From NCBI GenBank assembly GCA_023436495.1, contig JAEZIT010000076.1, forward strand, positions 1 to 43,777: a stretch of 43,777 nucleotides of DNA, written 5' to 3'. Of the stretch, positions 1 through 8,627 are shown piece by piece. The position numbers were made by a program, and so were the translations under genes. The notes beneath the pieces were generated by a model. The model ran no database searches, had not been told where the DNA came from, and worked only from the letters and a program-made list of their open reading frames with translations. The DNA comes from Acidobacteriota bacterium. Its GTDB lineage: Bacteria > Acidobacteriota > Blastocatellia > Pyrinomonadales > Pyrinomonadaceae. How positions within the stretch are numbered: position 1 is the first letter of the stretch; every line of letters starts with the position of its first letter.

Positions 1-244
1 CCCCACTCCTCAACTCTCCCCTGCGGTTCCCATCCCGCGAGAACCATCAGACCACAGCCGGGCAAAAACGCAAATGGTGATTCTTATGAAAAAGGGCGAT
101 TTTTATGAGATTTATGATTTTTATGGGATTTACGATTTTTATGGCGAACTCGTGCCGTTTGCGGGCGCGGCGGGCGGGGAATTTTCGCAAAATGTCACTA
201 ACCCGGGTGCGCTCTGTCATTAATGCACCCACGGCCGGCCGCTA
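1..244. other. Non-coding stretch at the window edge
   Basis: No convincing gene is visible. Besides the 18-bp repeat, there is a short inverted repeat GGGTGC (205-210) / GCACCC (225-230) that could form a weak hairpin downstream of the minus-strand YkvA-like gene. A GC-rich palindromic stretch lies around 231-242. Open frames here have poor codon patterns. Confidence 0.5.
79..144. repeat. 18-bp short tandem repeat, about 2.6 copies
   Basis: Two adjacent 18-base units at 98-115 (gatttttatgagatttat) and 116-133 (differing at two positions) are followed by an 11-base partial third unit at 134-144. A diverged, 19-base copy may lie just before them at 79-97. The tract is AT-rich in a GC-rich surrounding and lies outside any gene I can support, between the window edge and the end of the YkvA-like gene. 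The repeat is read directly from the sequence; its role is unknown. Confidence 0.8.
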
Positions 245-349
245 TTACGGCCCACCGTAGTCATTAACGCGCGCGCCCGTAGTGCCGTTCATCCCGTCCA
301 TCTGCTCGTTCGCGGTTTCGCCGGCGATCCCGGCAAGAATGCCCGCCAT
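245..349 (-). CDS. Possible 34-aa small ORF, in frame behind the YkvA-like stop
   Basis: Directly after the TGA stop of the YkvA-like gene, the same frame stays open for about 40 codons and contains an ATG at 349. The 34-residue product starts MAGILAGIAGETANEQ and is Gly/Asn-rich towards its end. No Shine-Dalgarno sequence is evident. It could be a tiny separate gene, a former or read-through C-terminus of the YkvA-like protein, or chance. I do not recognise the product. Confidence 0.2.
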   Translation of the reverse strand: MAGILAGIAGETANEQMDGMNGTTGARVNDYGGP

Positions 350-367
350 CCCGACGATATTCCGCCG

Positions 368-874
368 TCAGTGCATTAGCGACGGGTCGTCTTCGAGCTC
401 GGTTACGATGGGATGGTCGCGGTTCGTTACGCCGCGCAGGATCTTGCCCGCCGGGGCGAGCTCGACCCGCGCCGTCAGCACGCGCGCCACGCGTTTCGGC
501 AGGAACGCCGGCGCAAGGTTGGCAATGGAATTTGCGAGCGATGCGATATCGCCGCCGCCCGACCAATGCTGCCGCACGACATTCTCGTCCGTGTGGTTGA
601 TCAGCCGCAGCAGCGTAAGTGCAACCAAATAAAGGTCATCGACCTGGCCAATGAACGGGAAAACGTCCGGGATAAGGTCGATCGGCGAAATGACATATAC
701 GATCGCCGCCATGAACAGCGCCTTGTCCGCCGTCGGGACCCGGCGGTCCTTCAACAGGCGGCCAAGCAGCCGGACCATGTTCGGCAGGAACATCAGGAAA
801 CTGTTCATACGCCCGCGCAGCTGTCCCTTTTCACGTCGCGATACCTTTTTTCTCGGCTCTTGTTTCTTGCTCAT
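368..874 (-). CDS. YkvA-like DUF1232 membrane protein
   Basis: A 168-residue protein whose middle part (about residues 27-90) matches the DUF1232/YkvA family. It has a hydrophobic segment ending in the typical ISPIDLIPDVFPFIGQVDDL signature, where the Pro/Asp-rich loop follows a short membrane helix. The N-terminus is strongly basic (KKQEPRKKVSRREK). The function of DUF1232 proteins is not established; they are small membrane-associated proteins. The ATG start at 874 has an AAGGCGGG ribosome-binding sequence just upstream. The gene is transcribed divergently from pta, with 96 bases between the starts. The family call is firm; the role is unknown. Confidence 0.85.
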   Translation of the reverse strand: MSKKQEPRKKVSRREKGQLRGRMNSFLMFLPNMVRLLGRLLKDRRVPTADKALFMAAIVYVISPIDLIPDVFPFIGQVDDLYLVALTLLRLINHTDENVVRQHWSGGGDIASLANSIANLAPAFLPKRVARVLTARVELAPAGKILRGVTNRDHPIVTELEDDPSLMH

Positions 875-894
875 ATTCCCGCCTTTCGTAAATG

Positions 895-913
895 TTTTCT
901 AAAGTCTAGAAAA
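895..913. promoter_or_regulatory. Inverted repeat between divergent genes, possible operator
   Basis: A perfect 7-base inverted repeat, TTTTCTA (895-901) and TAGAAAA (907-913), has a 5-base spacer. It lies 21 bases upstream of the YkvA-like start in the intergenic region shared with pta. Its size and place would suit a dimeric repressor site. The symmetry is seen; regulatory use is inference. Confidence 0.3.
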
Positions 914-970
914 TAGCTGTTATTTGAGCAAGTTTCGCGGCGAATGGTTGTGTGGTAAATTCTTGTACTT

Positions 971-1978
971 ATGGTCCTTCAAGAGATCCGCCGCCGCGCC
1001 GCCGCCGATATTCAGCACATCGTCCTGCCCGAGGGCGAAGACCCGCGAACGCTGGCCGCCGCCGAAGCCTGTGCCCGCGACCGCATCGCGAAAATAACCG
1101 TCATCGGCAGCGAAGAAAAGGTCCGCGCCGCCGCCGCCGAAGCCGGCGCGAACCTGAACGGCGTCGACATCCTGGACCACCTCGCATCGCACCACGAGCT
1201 CGCAAAAACGGCCGCGCTCTATCATCAGGTCCGCCGTGCAAAGGGCACGACGCTCGAAGAGGCCGAACAGGCCGTCCGCGACCCGCTCTATTATGGCAAT
1301 CTGCTCGTTCGTGAAGGCAAAGCGGACGGTTCCGTCGCCGGCGCCACCAATACCACAGCACACACCGTCGCCGCCGCGATACGCTGCATCGGCGTCCGGC
1401 AGGGCTTTAAAATTGTCTCGAGCTTCTTTCTCATGGTCGTCCCCGACAAAAAATTCGGCGAGAAGGGCGCAATGATTTACGCCGATTGCGGAGTGGTCGT
1501 CGATCCTGACGCCGGCGAACTCGCCGAGATCGCAATGGCATCGGCCGATTCATGCCGTGCCCTGCTCCAGGCAGAACCGCGCGTCGCTATGCTCTCCTTC
1601 TCAACCAAAGGAAGCGCCAAACACAAGATGATCGACAAGGTCGTCGAAGCTCTAAAGACCGTGCGGGCACGAATGCCCGACCTGAGGATCGACGGCGAGC
1701 TCCAGGCCGACGCGGCGCTCGTCCCGGCGGTCGCACAGTCTAAAGCCCCCGGCTCGCCCGTAGCCGGCCGCGCCAATGTTCTCGTTTTCCCCGACCTCGA
1801 CGCCGGCAATATTGCTTATAAACTGACCGAACGCCTCACCGGCGGCACCGCGATCGGCCCGATCCTGCAGGGCCTCGACCGCCCGTGCAACGACCTGTCA
1901 CGCGGCTGCAAGGCCGAAGACATCGTCGACGCGGTCGCCATCACAGCCGTCCAGTCGCAGGCTCGAAAAAGCGTCTGA
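971..1978 (+). CDS. pta: Phosphate acetyltransferase
   Basis: A 335-residue short-form phosphotransacetylase, which interconverts acetyl-CoA plus phosphate and acetyl phosphate plus CoA in acetate metabolism. The N-terminus (IVLPEGEDPRTLAAA) and the C-terminal half (GSPVAGRANVLVFPDLDAGN, then GLDRPCNDLSRGC) are typical of the catalytic PTA domain. Length fits the single-domain type without the N-terminal regulatory DRTGG and AAA-like domains of enteric Pta. No acetate kinase gene adjoins it here. There is no clear SD before the ATG at 971. It precedes the NRAMP-like gene by 45 bases on the same strand, so the two might be co-transcribed. Confidence 0.93.
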   Translation: MVLQEIRRRAAADIQHIVLPEGEDPRTLAAAEACARDRIAKITVIGSEEKVRAAAAEAGANLNGVDILDHLASHHELAKTAALYHQVRRAKGTTLEEAEQAVRDPLYYGNLLVREGKADGSVAGATNTTAHTVAAAIRCIGVRQGFKIVSSFFLMVVPDKKFGEKGAMIYADCGVVVDPDAGELAEIAMASADSCRALLQAEPRVAMLSFSTKGSAKHKMIDKVVEALKTVRARMPDLRIDGELQADAALVPAVAQSKAPGSPVAGRANVLVFPDLDAGNIAYKLTERLTGGTAIGPILQGLDRPCNDLSRGCKAEDIVDAVAITAVQSQARKSV

Positions 1979-2023
1979 AACTCGTTCGTCCCGTCCCTAA
2001 AAGCTGGGGCCAATTGGATTCTT

Positions 2024-3292
2024 ATGGGATCTGGCGGTAATTCAATTCGAGGCTTGGTTCGGCGGCTTGGCCCCGGCCTGATTACCGGAGCCTCGGACGA
2101 CGACCCCTCGGGCATCGGCACATACACTCAGGCAGGAGCGTCTCTGGGCCTTGCTACCCTTTGGACGGCGGTCGTTACGCTCCCCCTGATGGCGGTCGTC
2201 CAGCACATCTGCGCGAAGATCGGCATGTGCACAGGCCGCGGCCTTGCCGGCGTACTTCATAAATATTACCCTCGCTGGCTGTTGTACCCCGTTGTTCTTG
2301 GCTTGGTTATCGCGAACACGATAAATGCCGGGACCGACATCGCCGCCATTGCCGCCGCGATAAATATGTACCTTCCCGTCCCGATCGCGGTCCTGGTGGT
2401 ACCGATCGCCGGGGCGATCATCGCCCTACAGCTCTGGGGCTCTTATCATCTCATCGTCAGGGTTTTTAAGTGGCTTACGCTGACATTATTCGGCTATGTG
2501 CTGGCCTCGATCCTGGCCCATCCGGACTGGTCGTCCGTACTGAAGGCAACGTTTATTCCCACCATGCGCTTCGACCCCGAATACCTCACGACACTCGTCG
2601 CGATCCTCGGAACAACCATCTCACCGTATCTTTTCTTTTGGCAGGCCAGCGAAGAGGTCGAAGAAGAAATGGAAGAAGGCCGAACGAGCATCGCATCGCG
2701 CAAAGGTGCGACCGACGACGAACTCAGGGCCGAAAAAATAGATACGGTGACGGGAATGCTCTTCTGCAATTTCGTCTTTTATTTCGTTATACTAGCGGCC
2801 GCTTCGACACTTTACGGGACCAACGGCTCGCAAACGCTTTCCGTAACAGCCGCCGCGCAGGCGCTCCGACCGCTGGCCGGCGACGCCGCGGGTATTCTGT
2901 TCGCCATAGGGCTGATCGGTTCCGGGCTGCTGGCCGTGCCGGTCCTGACCGGTTCCGCGGCATATGCGGTCGCCGAAACATTCGGTTGGCATTCCGGGCT
3001 CAACGAACGGCCGCGGCGCGCGAAACGATTCTACGCCGTCATAGTCGCATCGACCATCATCGGCGTTGCCCTCGATTTCATCGGTATCGATCCTATGTCG
3101 GCCATGTTCTGGACAGCGGTTATAAACGGCGTGGTCGCCCCGCCGCTGCTGGTTGTGGTCATGCTCGTCTCAAATAACCGAAAGGTGATGGGCAACCGGA
3201 CCAATGGACCGATGACGAATCTGGCCGGCTGGATCGCCGCCGTGGTGATGTTCGGCGCGGCTATCGGAATGTTCGTTACATGGACGGGATGA
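2024..3292 (+). CDS. NRAMP-family divalent metal transporter, atypical site
   Basis: A 422-residue polytopic membrane protein of the NRAMP fold (about 11 predicted membrane segments). Segment 1 carries ASDDDPSGIGTYTQAGAS (residues 23-40), the position of the canonical DPGN motif, with Asp 27 and Pro 28 kept but Ser-Gly instead of Gly-Asn. Segment 6, where Mn/Fe transporters have a Met-Pro-His motif, reads TTISPYLFFWQASEE (about 197-210). The metal-binding methionine and histidine are therefore missing. This resembles NRAMP-related proteins reported to transport Mg2+ rather than only Mn2+/Fe2+. An acidic loop (EEVEEEMEEG) follows. Family placement is firm; substrate is open. Confidence 0.85.
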   Translation: MGSGGNSIRGLVRRLGPGLITGASDDDPSGIGTYTQAGASLGLATLWTAVVTLPLMAVVQHICAKIGMCTGRGLAGVLHKYYPRWLLYPVVLGLVIANTINAGTDIAAIAAAINMYLPVPIAVLVVPIAGAIIALQLWGSYHLIVRVFKWLTLTLFGYVLASILAHPDWSSVLKATFIPTMRFDPEYLTTLVAILGTTISPYLFFWQASEEVEEEMEEGRTSIASRKGATDDELRAEKIDTVTGMLFCNFVFYFVILAAASTLYGTNGSQTLSVTAAAQALRPLAGDAAGILFAIGLIGSGLLAVPVLTGSAAYAVAETFGWHSGLNERPRRAKRFYAVIVASTIIGVALDFIGIDPMSAMFWTAVINGVVAPPLLVVVMLVSNNRKVMGNRTNGPMTNLAGWIAAVVMFGAAIGMFVTWTG

Positions 3293-3312
3293 GGAAATAT
3301 TTCATGACAGCC

Positions 3313-4128
3313 TCACGGTTCATGTGCCGTCGGGCTCAGAGCGTTCCCGAGCTTTTGTGCCTGCGTCTGGTCGATCGAAGATAGTTTATCCCGAACCTTC
3401 TCCGCTTCACCGTCCTTTCCCATCGAAGCGAACGCAAGGCCGAGATTATAATATCCGACGGCAAAATCCGGTTTTAGCTTCACCGCACGTTCGAACGACG
3501 CGATCGAGTCTTCATATTTTTCCAGATAGAGATACGCGATCCCAAGTTGATTAAGTGCAAACACCGAATCGCGCTTGACGGCAAGAGCCTGTTTCCACGC
3601 TGCGGACGCCGGTAAATATTCACGCTGCTTCTGGTGCGCGAGCGCTATCCCGCACAAAGCCTCGAATAGGTTGGGATTAAGACGAAGCGCCTTGTTGTAA
3701 TCTTCGATCGCAGCTTTGAAATCACGCTTTGCCGAATCAGTGTCATTCTTCGAAAGCTGCCGCGATCCCGACGCATAGTGCATATTCCCGGACACGAGAT
3801 AGGCGTCATAAACCGACATGCGCTCGGGTACTGCGTTCTGCGGCTCGGCGACTGGTTCGACCCGGCACGTTCCTACAAGCTTTTGCAGTTCTTCACGCTT
3901 TGATCTTTCTTCCGTCGGAGCGGCCTCGCCGATCGACGATGCACGATGAAATCGGCACACGCCGCTTTCGTCGCATTCTTTAATTATGATCCGTTCACCG
4001 CCGCAGGAATAGACACGGTTCAGCTTCAACACCTTCTCGAGCGGCGCGGACGCCGTCTGCGCGCTAATCGAAATGACGAATGCGGCAAAGGACGCTATGA
4101 AAACATGGACGATCATGGCGGCGGACAT
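3313..4128 (-). CDS. Secreted TPR-repeat protein
   Basis: A 271-residue protein with an N-terminal signal peptide (hydrophobic residues about 4-23, cleavage plausible after ISAQTASA). A short Cys-containing segment follows (YSCGGERIIIKECDES), then at least three tetratricopeptide repeats from about residue 105 to 250. The repeats show the usual pattern, for example AIEDYNKALRLNPN, AWKQALAVKRD and SIASFERAVKLKPDFAVGYYNLG. TPR arrays bind other proteins, so a periplasmic scaffold role is likely, but no partner is identifiable. The ATG at 4128 is preceded by GGGAG at suitable spacing. It is convergent with the NRAMP-like gene, with 20 bases between them. Confidence 0.75.
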   Translation of the reverse strand: MSAAMIVHVFIASFAAFVISISAQTASAPLEKVLKLNRVYSCGGERIIIKECDESGVCRFHRASSIGEAAPTEERSKREELQKLVGTCRVEPVAEPQNAVPERMSVYDAYLVSGNMHYASGSRQLSKNDTDSAKRDFKAAIEDYNKALRLNPNLFEALCGIALAHQKQREYLPASAAWKQALAVKRDSVFALNQLGIAYLYLEKYEDSIASFERAVKLKPDFAVGYYNLGLAFASMGKDGEAEKVRDKLSSIDQTQAQKLGNALSPTAHEP

Positions 4129-4280
4129 TTGTGCGCTCCCTAGGTTCGCGATTGGCGGTCATTGGGAGAGTTCCCGGTTCGAGTATGTGAAGCAGCCGTC
4201 TTTGCGAGGCTCACTCGGGACATGACCGAATTCCACTCGGTTATAGCGCAATTCTGCGATGCAGACAAGAAAATTCCCCA

Positions 4281-5210
4281 TCAATACAGGCTCTTTTCGC
4301 CGGGCGGCCGCGATTTCCAGCGCTTATGGATCCAGAGCCATTGGCCCGGATATTGACGAATGAGCCTTTCGATCTCAGCCGTGAACCGTGCCGTCGTTTC
4401 GGTAATGTCACGCTTGCGGTCGCCGGTTCGGGCCGGTTCGACGGGTTTCCCGTGAAACGCGCGATACTTCCCAAGCTTCTCGTCCCAGACGGCGCACATC
4501 GGCACGATCATTGAATTCGTACGCATCGCCAGCATCGCCGCACCGCTCGATGTGCACGCCGGTACGTTGAAGAAGGGCACAAATACACCTTCCTTCGGAT
4601 GAGCGTTCACGTCCGCCAAGATCCCCAAAACTCCGCCTTCGCGCAGGATCTTGCTTGCGATCATTATCGAATTCGTCTTGTTTATTGGGCGGTTGCCGAA
4701 TCGCGTCCGCAGGGCAACGGTAAGGTCTTCGATCAACGGATTATCGAGCGGCCGGGCGAGGTACGCGATCGGTTCGTACATTGCGGCGTATGCAAAAACG
4801 AACAGCTCCCAATTTCCAATGTGGCCTGTCGTGATTATCGCGCCGCGGCCTTCCTTTTTCGCGCGGTCGTATTCGGTAAGAAGATCCGGATCGATCTCGA
4901 ACGTGATCAGTTTTTCAATGTCTGCCGGCGTATATTTCGGAAACTGGCTCATTTCACCGAGCACGCGTCCCAAGCTCTCGAATGATTGCCTGACAATGGA
5001 TTCGCGTTCGGCCGGTTCCATCTCGGGGTAAGCGATCTCCAGATTACGCCGGGCGACACGCCGCAAGCCTCCAAGCGTACGATACCCCAACCCGGCAGCC
5101 GTTTTGCTTATGAACATCGTTGCACCGCGCGGCATGGCACCCAGCGTGCCTAATAAAAGCCGCACCGCCGCATACTCTGCCCAGGTCTGTAGCTTATTTT
5201 TCTTCGCCAT
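4281..5210 (-). CDS. LpxL/HtrB-type lysophospholipid acyltransferase
   Basis: A 309-residue member of the bacterial lipid A biosynthesis acyltransferase family, which transfers acyl chains to lipid A precursors or related lipids at the inner membrane. The catalytic HxxxxE motif is present as HIGNWE (His 130, Glu 135) in the typical context TTGHIGNWELFVFAYAAM. The C-terminal signature YPGQWLWIHKRWKSRP is also characteristic. No lipid A genes adjoin it, so the exact acceptor cannot be told. Start is the ATG at 5210; the preceding sequence (GGCGCGGGATA) offers only a weak ribosome site. Confidence 0.87.
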   Translation of the reverse strand: MAKKNKLQTWAEYAAVRLLLGTLGAMPRGATMFISKTAAGLGYRTLGGLRRVARRNLEIAYPEMEPAERESIVRQSFESLGRVLGEMSQFPKYTPADIEKLITFEIDPDLLTEYDRAKKEGRGAIITTGHIGNWELFVFAYAAMYEPIAYLARPLDNPLIEDLTVALRTRFGNRPINKTNSIMIASKILREGGVLGILADVNAHPKEGVFVPFFNVPACTSSGAAMLAMRTNSMIVPMCAVWDEKLGKYRAFHGKPVEPARTGDRKRDITETTARFTAEIERLIRQYPGQWLWIHKRWKSRPPGEKSLY

Positions 5211-5269
5211 TATCCCGCGCCGGATCGAACGAAGATTTTAACAGGTTCGGACGGTGATTTCCGAATGCC

Positions 5270-5650
5270 CTATGTATAACTCGCCCGCAGCCATTTCAGT
5301 GCCTGTTCGGTATTTGAAAAGAATTTAACGTGGACGCCGCGGTTCCGTGCCGAATGTTGGAAAAGTTCGCTCAATTCATCCGGCTCATATCCTTGAAAAC
5401 AGATCGCCAGCCAAAGCGACGGCACGGTCTCGGCCGCGCGAACACCTGATTGAAAGGCATCGACCGTATCGAGGTCACGACGCGGAGCCGGGCCCTCGGC
5501 GAGCACCCGGCTGCATCCGAATTTCTCACACTGTTCGGACAAGAACGGCCATAGTTCATTCATTGATTCGGTGGTGATCTCAAACCCCTCGCCGTGACGA
5601 ATGTACAGGTGGTCTTCGCGAAATTCAATTTCCATCGGCAGTTCCGACAT
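5270..5650 (-). CDS. Conserved-looking protein of unknown function
   Basis: A 126-residue soluble protein with no signal peptide or membrane segment. I do not recognise the family. The alternating hydrophobic pattern (MEIEFREDHLYIRHGEGFEIT, then LWLAICFQGYEPDELSELF and HVKFFSNTEQALKWL near the C-terminus) and its size suggest a small alpha/beta fold of the STAS/SpoIIAA-like kind, which is only a guess. An internal Met at residue 6 (start 5635) is an alternative start. It lies upstream of the acyltransferase gene on the same strand, 59 bases away, so an operon is possible. Confidence 0.6.
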   Translation of the reverse strand: MSELPMEIEFREDHLYIRHGEGFEITTESMNELWPFLSEQCEKFGCSRVLAEGPAPRRDLDTVDAFQSGVRAAETVPSLWLAICFQGYEPDELSELFQHSARNRGVHVKFFSNTEQALKWLRASYT

Positions 5651-5765
5651 CGATCACAATTATGTTCCAAACCCGGGTTTTATTACAGCCCAAAGCAGAT
5701 CAATTTTCGAAGGGCATTGCGATCCAGCACGTTTAAGCGTCGGCGGGACCGTTTTCGTTCGAATA

Positions 5766-7286
5766 CTAGTGTGACGGATTCTGCTTCAGCACTTCGGCAC
5801 GGAGCATGAAACTGCCCTGGGTCACGATCCTGTCGCCGACGGTCACACCTTCAAACACCTCATACAGTCCGTTGGATTCGGGTCCGACGCGTACCGGCCT
5901 GATCTCAAAAATATTGGGATCATTCGTGCCAAGGAAAACTACATTCTGGCCGCTCAGTGACTGTACCGCACTTGCAGGTATAACCGGCGCCGTCTGCTCG
6001 GCATTGCCGAGCGCGCCGAAAGCCACGCGAACGAACATTCCTAACTTTAACGACCGGTCTACGTTCCCGAGCTCGACCCGCACCTTGCCGGTCCGCGTAG
6101 ATTCATCAAGTTGCGGGTCTATATACGTCACTTGCCCGCGGAAAACGCGATCCGGAAATGCATCGGTCGTGACGCTAGCACCGCTTCCCGCCCGAAGCCG
6201 CGCTAAGTCCTTCTCGAACACTTGCGCGATCACCCAAACGCTGGAGAGGTCTGTGATTCGCATTAATTCCTTGTTTGCTTCGATAACCTCGCCGGGATTG
6301 ACGCCTCTGGCGGTGACCGTGCCGGCTATCGGTGCCGGGATCGACAATTCCGCCGAGACCTGCGAAGCGGACCGGAGCGAATCGACGCGCGCGGCGGGCA
6401 TTCCATATACGATCAAGCGCTCGCGCACCGCGGCCGCTTCCGATTCCGCCGAACGAAGCTTGTTCAGCGCTTCTTCGTTTGCCGCGCGCGCTTCCGGTGA
6501 TAACGTCAGCAATTGATTTGCCCGCTCGAGCCGTTTTCGGGCCTCTTCCCTTTCGGCCTCGGCCGCCCGAAGTTTCGTGTTGTCCTGTTCGACCTCCTCT
6601 CGGCTTGCCGCGCCGATCGTGACCAGCCTGGTCGTACGCGCGTATCGTGCACTCGCTTCCGCCAGCGCGGCCTCCGCCGCGGTAAGTTGTTTTGTGGCCG
6701 CGTCAACTTCTGTCCGTCCCGGCTGGTTTATTGCGACGAGACGCTGTGTTCTCTCGAAATTGCGGCGTGCATTCTCACGTTCCGTGGCAAGCGCCACATA
6801 GCGCGACTGCGCCTCGGCGAATTCGTTGCTGGATACGACCGCGACCGTCTGGCCTCTGGAAACTGGTTGGCCCAATTCGGGAACGACGCGCCGAACGATC
6901 CCGCCGACAAGTGAGACAGCGGGCGTTTCGCGGTACGCATTGGCTTCGACCACACCGGTCGATGCAACACCGGCGGCCGTTGCGGACGCAAGCTGCTCGC
7001 CGACCGTTACTAATTCAATGCCAGCATTTTCGCGCTGTTCCGGTGAAAGCGTTACGGTCTGGCCGGTGATAGGTGCCCCGGCGGCAGGTTCGTCCGATGA
7101 CATCCGCGGCGCGGGTACGGGTTTGCCCGCCTGCCCATCGCCGCGAAAAGCGAGGAACCATACACCAAGCACGAAAATAGCAACCATGCCGATTATCGCT
7201 CCCGCCATCAAACGCGGGTTTATCCTTCGCCGTTTGGCCGCATTGCCGGCGTCTTCCGTATAGATCTGATCTTCCGTCTCGTTCAT
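5766..7286 (-). CDS. cusB: RND efflux periplasmic adaptor, CusB/CzcB type
   Basis: A 506-residue membrane fusion protein linking the inner-membrane RND pump to the outer-membrane channel. A single N-terminal membrane anchor spans about residues 28-50 (LMAGAIIGMVAIFVLGVWFLAF). A split lipoyl/barrel-sandwich domain follows, with a long Ala/Arg/Glu-rich coiled-coil hairpin (about 165-290), then the second lipoyl half (PIAGTVTARGVNPGEVIEANKELMRI) and a beta-barrel. The distal C-terminus shows the usual LRAEVL ending. It overlaps the 3' end of the upstream TolC-like gene by 4 bases (ATGA), indicating translational coupling. Metal identity is inferred from the pump next to it. Confidence 0.88.
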   Translation of the reverse strand: MNETEDQIYTEDAGNAAKRRRINPRLMAGAIIGMVAIFVLGVWFLAFRGDGQAGKPVPAPRMSSDEPAAGAPITGQTVTLSPEQRENAGIELVTVGEQLASATAAGVASTGVVEANAYRETPAVSLVGGIVRRVVPELGQPVSRGQTVAVVSSNEFAEAQSRYVALATERENARRNFERTQRLVAINQPGRTEVDAATKQLTAAEAALAEASARYARTTRLVTIGAASREEVEQDNTKLRAAEAEREEARKRLERANQLLTLSPEARAANEEALNKLRSAESEAAAVRERLIVYGMPAARVDSLRSASQVSAELSIPAPIAGTVTARGVNPGEVIEANKELMRITDLSSVWVIAQVFEKDLARLRAGSGASVTTDAFPDRVFRGQVTYIDPQLDESTRTGKVRVELGNVDRSLKLGMFVRVAFGALGNAEQTAPVIPASAVQSLSGQNVVFLGTNDPNIFEIRPVRVGPESNGLYEVFEGVTVGDRIVTQGSFMLRAEVLKQNPSH

Positions 7287-8623
7287 TTGTCTGTTAATTG
7301 CGATGTTCCGGCCGCCCTGAGCAGCTCCGCCCGCGCACTATAAGTTTCGAACGCCGCATCGATATATCCGTTCTCAACGTCAATATACCGATGATGTTCG
7401 GAAATATAATCCAGTAACGTCTTTGACCCGAGCTCGTATGTCTGGCGGATCACACCGAGATTGGCCGCCGCCGGTTCGCGAACGCCTGCCTTGTAGATCT
7501 GCATTGCGCGTGCCGCGCGTTCATATCGGGCATATGCCGCCGCAACTTCGCGTCTTATCGTCAGCTCGCCGAATTCGCGCCGCTTGCGCGCCGCTTCTTC
7601 TTCTAATTCCGACGCCGCGATCAAACCCTGATTCCTGTTTCGAACCGGCAGCATCAGCCTGACGCCGAATGTGAATACGTTCGACCGCATCTCGATCGGC
7701 ATCAGCATTCCGGCATCGTCGATTCCAGACACCGGAAATCCCGTTTTCATTCGCTGGTAGCCGAGCATCAATTCCGCGTCTATCCTCCCCTCCGCCCTTG
7801 CCTGATCGGTCCGCGCGGCCGCTAGCTTTTCTACCGCCCGGGCGCCCAACAGGTCCGGCCGCGTCTGCAGAGCGCTCATTGTGGCGCCCGATCGGTCCGG
7901 CAGCGAATCCAGCAAACTCTCGAAATCGCCGCGTATCCGCAACGGCTCCTCGGGCGACATTCCCGCAAGGTTTCGAAGCTCGAACATACGCTGCTCGACC
8001 GTCCCCTCCGCCATTTCACGCATCGCCCGAAGACGGTTCAATTCAACAGTTTCCTGGCTTTGTTCCAGCGGCGGACGACGTCCCTCGGCCACCATTGCGG
8101 CGACGAGATGAAAATTCGTCTCCTCTTCTGCCAGCATCTGTTCCGCGAATCTCAATTTATGGGCCGACGCCAGCGCTTCGCCGAATTTCAGGCGTACATC
8201 GTATGCAAGCTGCCGTTCGCGCTCCGCCAATGCGTAACTCCTGATCTCGATCTCGGCTTCTGCGATCCGAATGCGTGCTCCGCGGCGTCCGGCAAGTTCC
8301 AGCGGAAGGCCGCCTTCCACCATCAAGCTGCGGTCTTGGCCTCCCAGCTGTTGTGTTCCGCTTAACTCAAGGCTTGGGTTGGCACGAAGCTTTGCCTGCC
8401 GCAGAAGCTCGCGCGCGGCCGCGGCTTCACTGCGAAGTGCCGCGATCTCGGGATGGTTCTCAAGCGCCGTATTGACCATTTCTTCAACGGTCCGCCCGTT
8501 CGCCTGATCGAGATATTTCAGGTGCGTATCAGCCGCCGGAGCATGCTGTATCGGCGTCTGCGAAAGGGCGAAAACAGCTGCCGCCGCAATGATCAGAAAT
8601 GTTGACGTCAATTTGCGTATCAT
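7283..8623 (-). CDS. cusC: TolC-family outer membrane channel, CusC/CzcC type
   Basis: A 446-residue outer membrane efflux protein forming the exit duct of the tripartite pump. A signal peptide covers about residues 1-21 (ending ALSQTP). Two Ala/Glu/Arg-rich alpha-helical hairpin repeats follow, each including typical stretches such as ALENHPEIAALRSEAAAARE and LRQAKLRANPSLELSG. The C-terminal helix includes YELGSKTLLDYISEHHRYIDVEN. I chose the ATG at 8623; an in-frame TTG lies one codon upstream. The start sits only a few bases from the stop of the pump gene and the end overlaps the adaptor gene. Confidence 0.88.
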   Translation of the reverse strand: MIRKLTSTFLIIAAAAVFALSQTPIQHAPAADTHLKYLDQANGRTVEEMVNTALENHPEIAALRSEAAAARELLRQAKLRANPSLELSGTQQLGGQDRSLMVEGGLPLELAGRRGARIRIAEAEIEIRSYALAERERQLAYDVRLKFGEALASAHKLRFAEQMLAEEETNFHLVAAMVAEGRRPPLEQSQETVELNRLRAMREMAEGTVEQRMFELRNLAGMSPEEPLRIRGDFESLLDSLPDRSGATMSALQTRPDLLGARAVEKLAAARTDQARAEGRIDAELMLGYQRMKTGFPVSGIDDAGMLMPIEMRSNVFTFGVRLMLPVRNRNQGLIAASELEEEAARKRREFGELTIRREVAAAYARYERAARAMQIYKAGVREPAAANLGVIRQTYELGSKTLLDYISEHHRYIDVENGYIDAAFETYSARAELLRAAGTSQLTDK

Positions 8624-8627
8624 CAAC

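Noticed and set aside
924..961. Promoter for pta (TTGAGC and TAAATT)
   Set aside because: The two elements are 26 bases apart, too far for a sigma-70 promoter.
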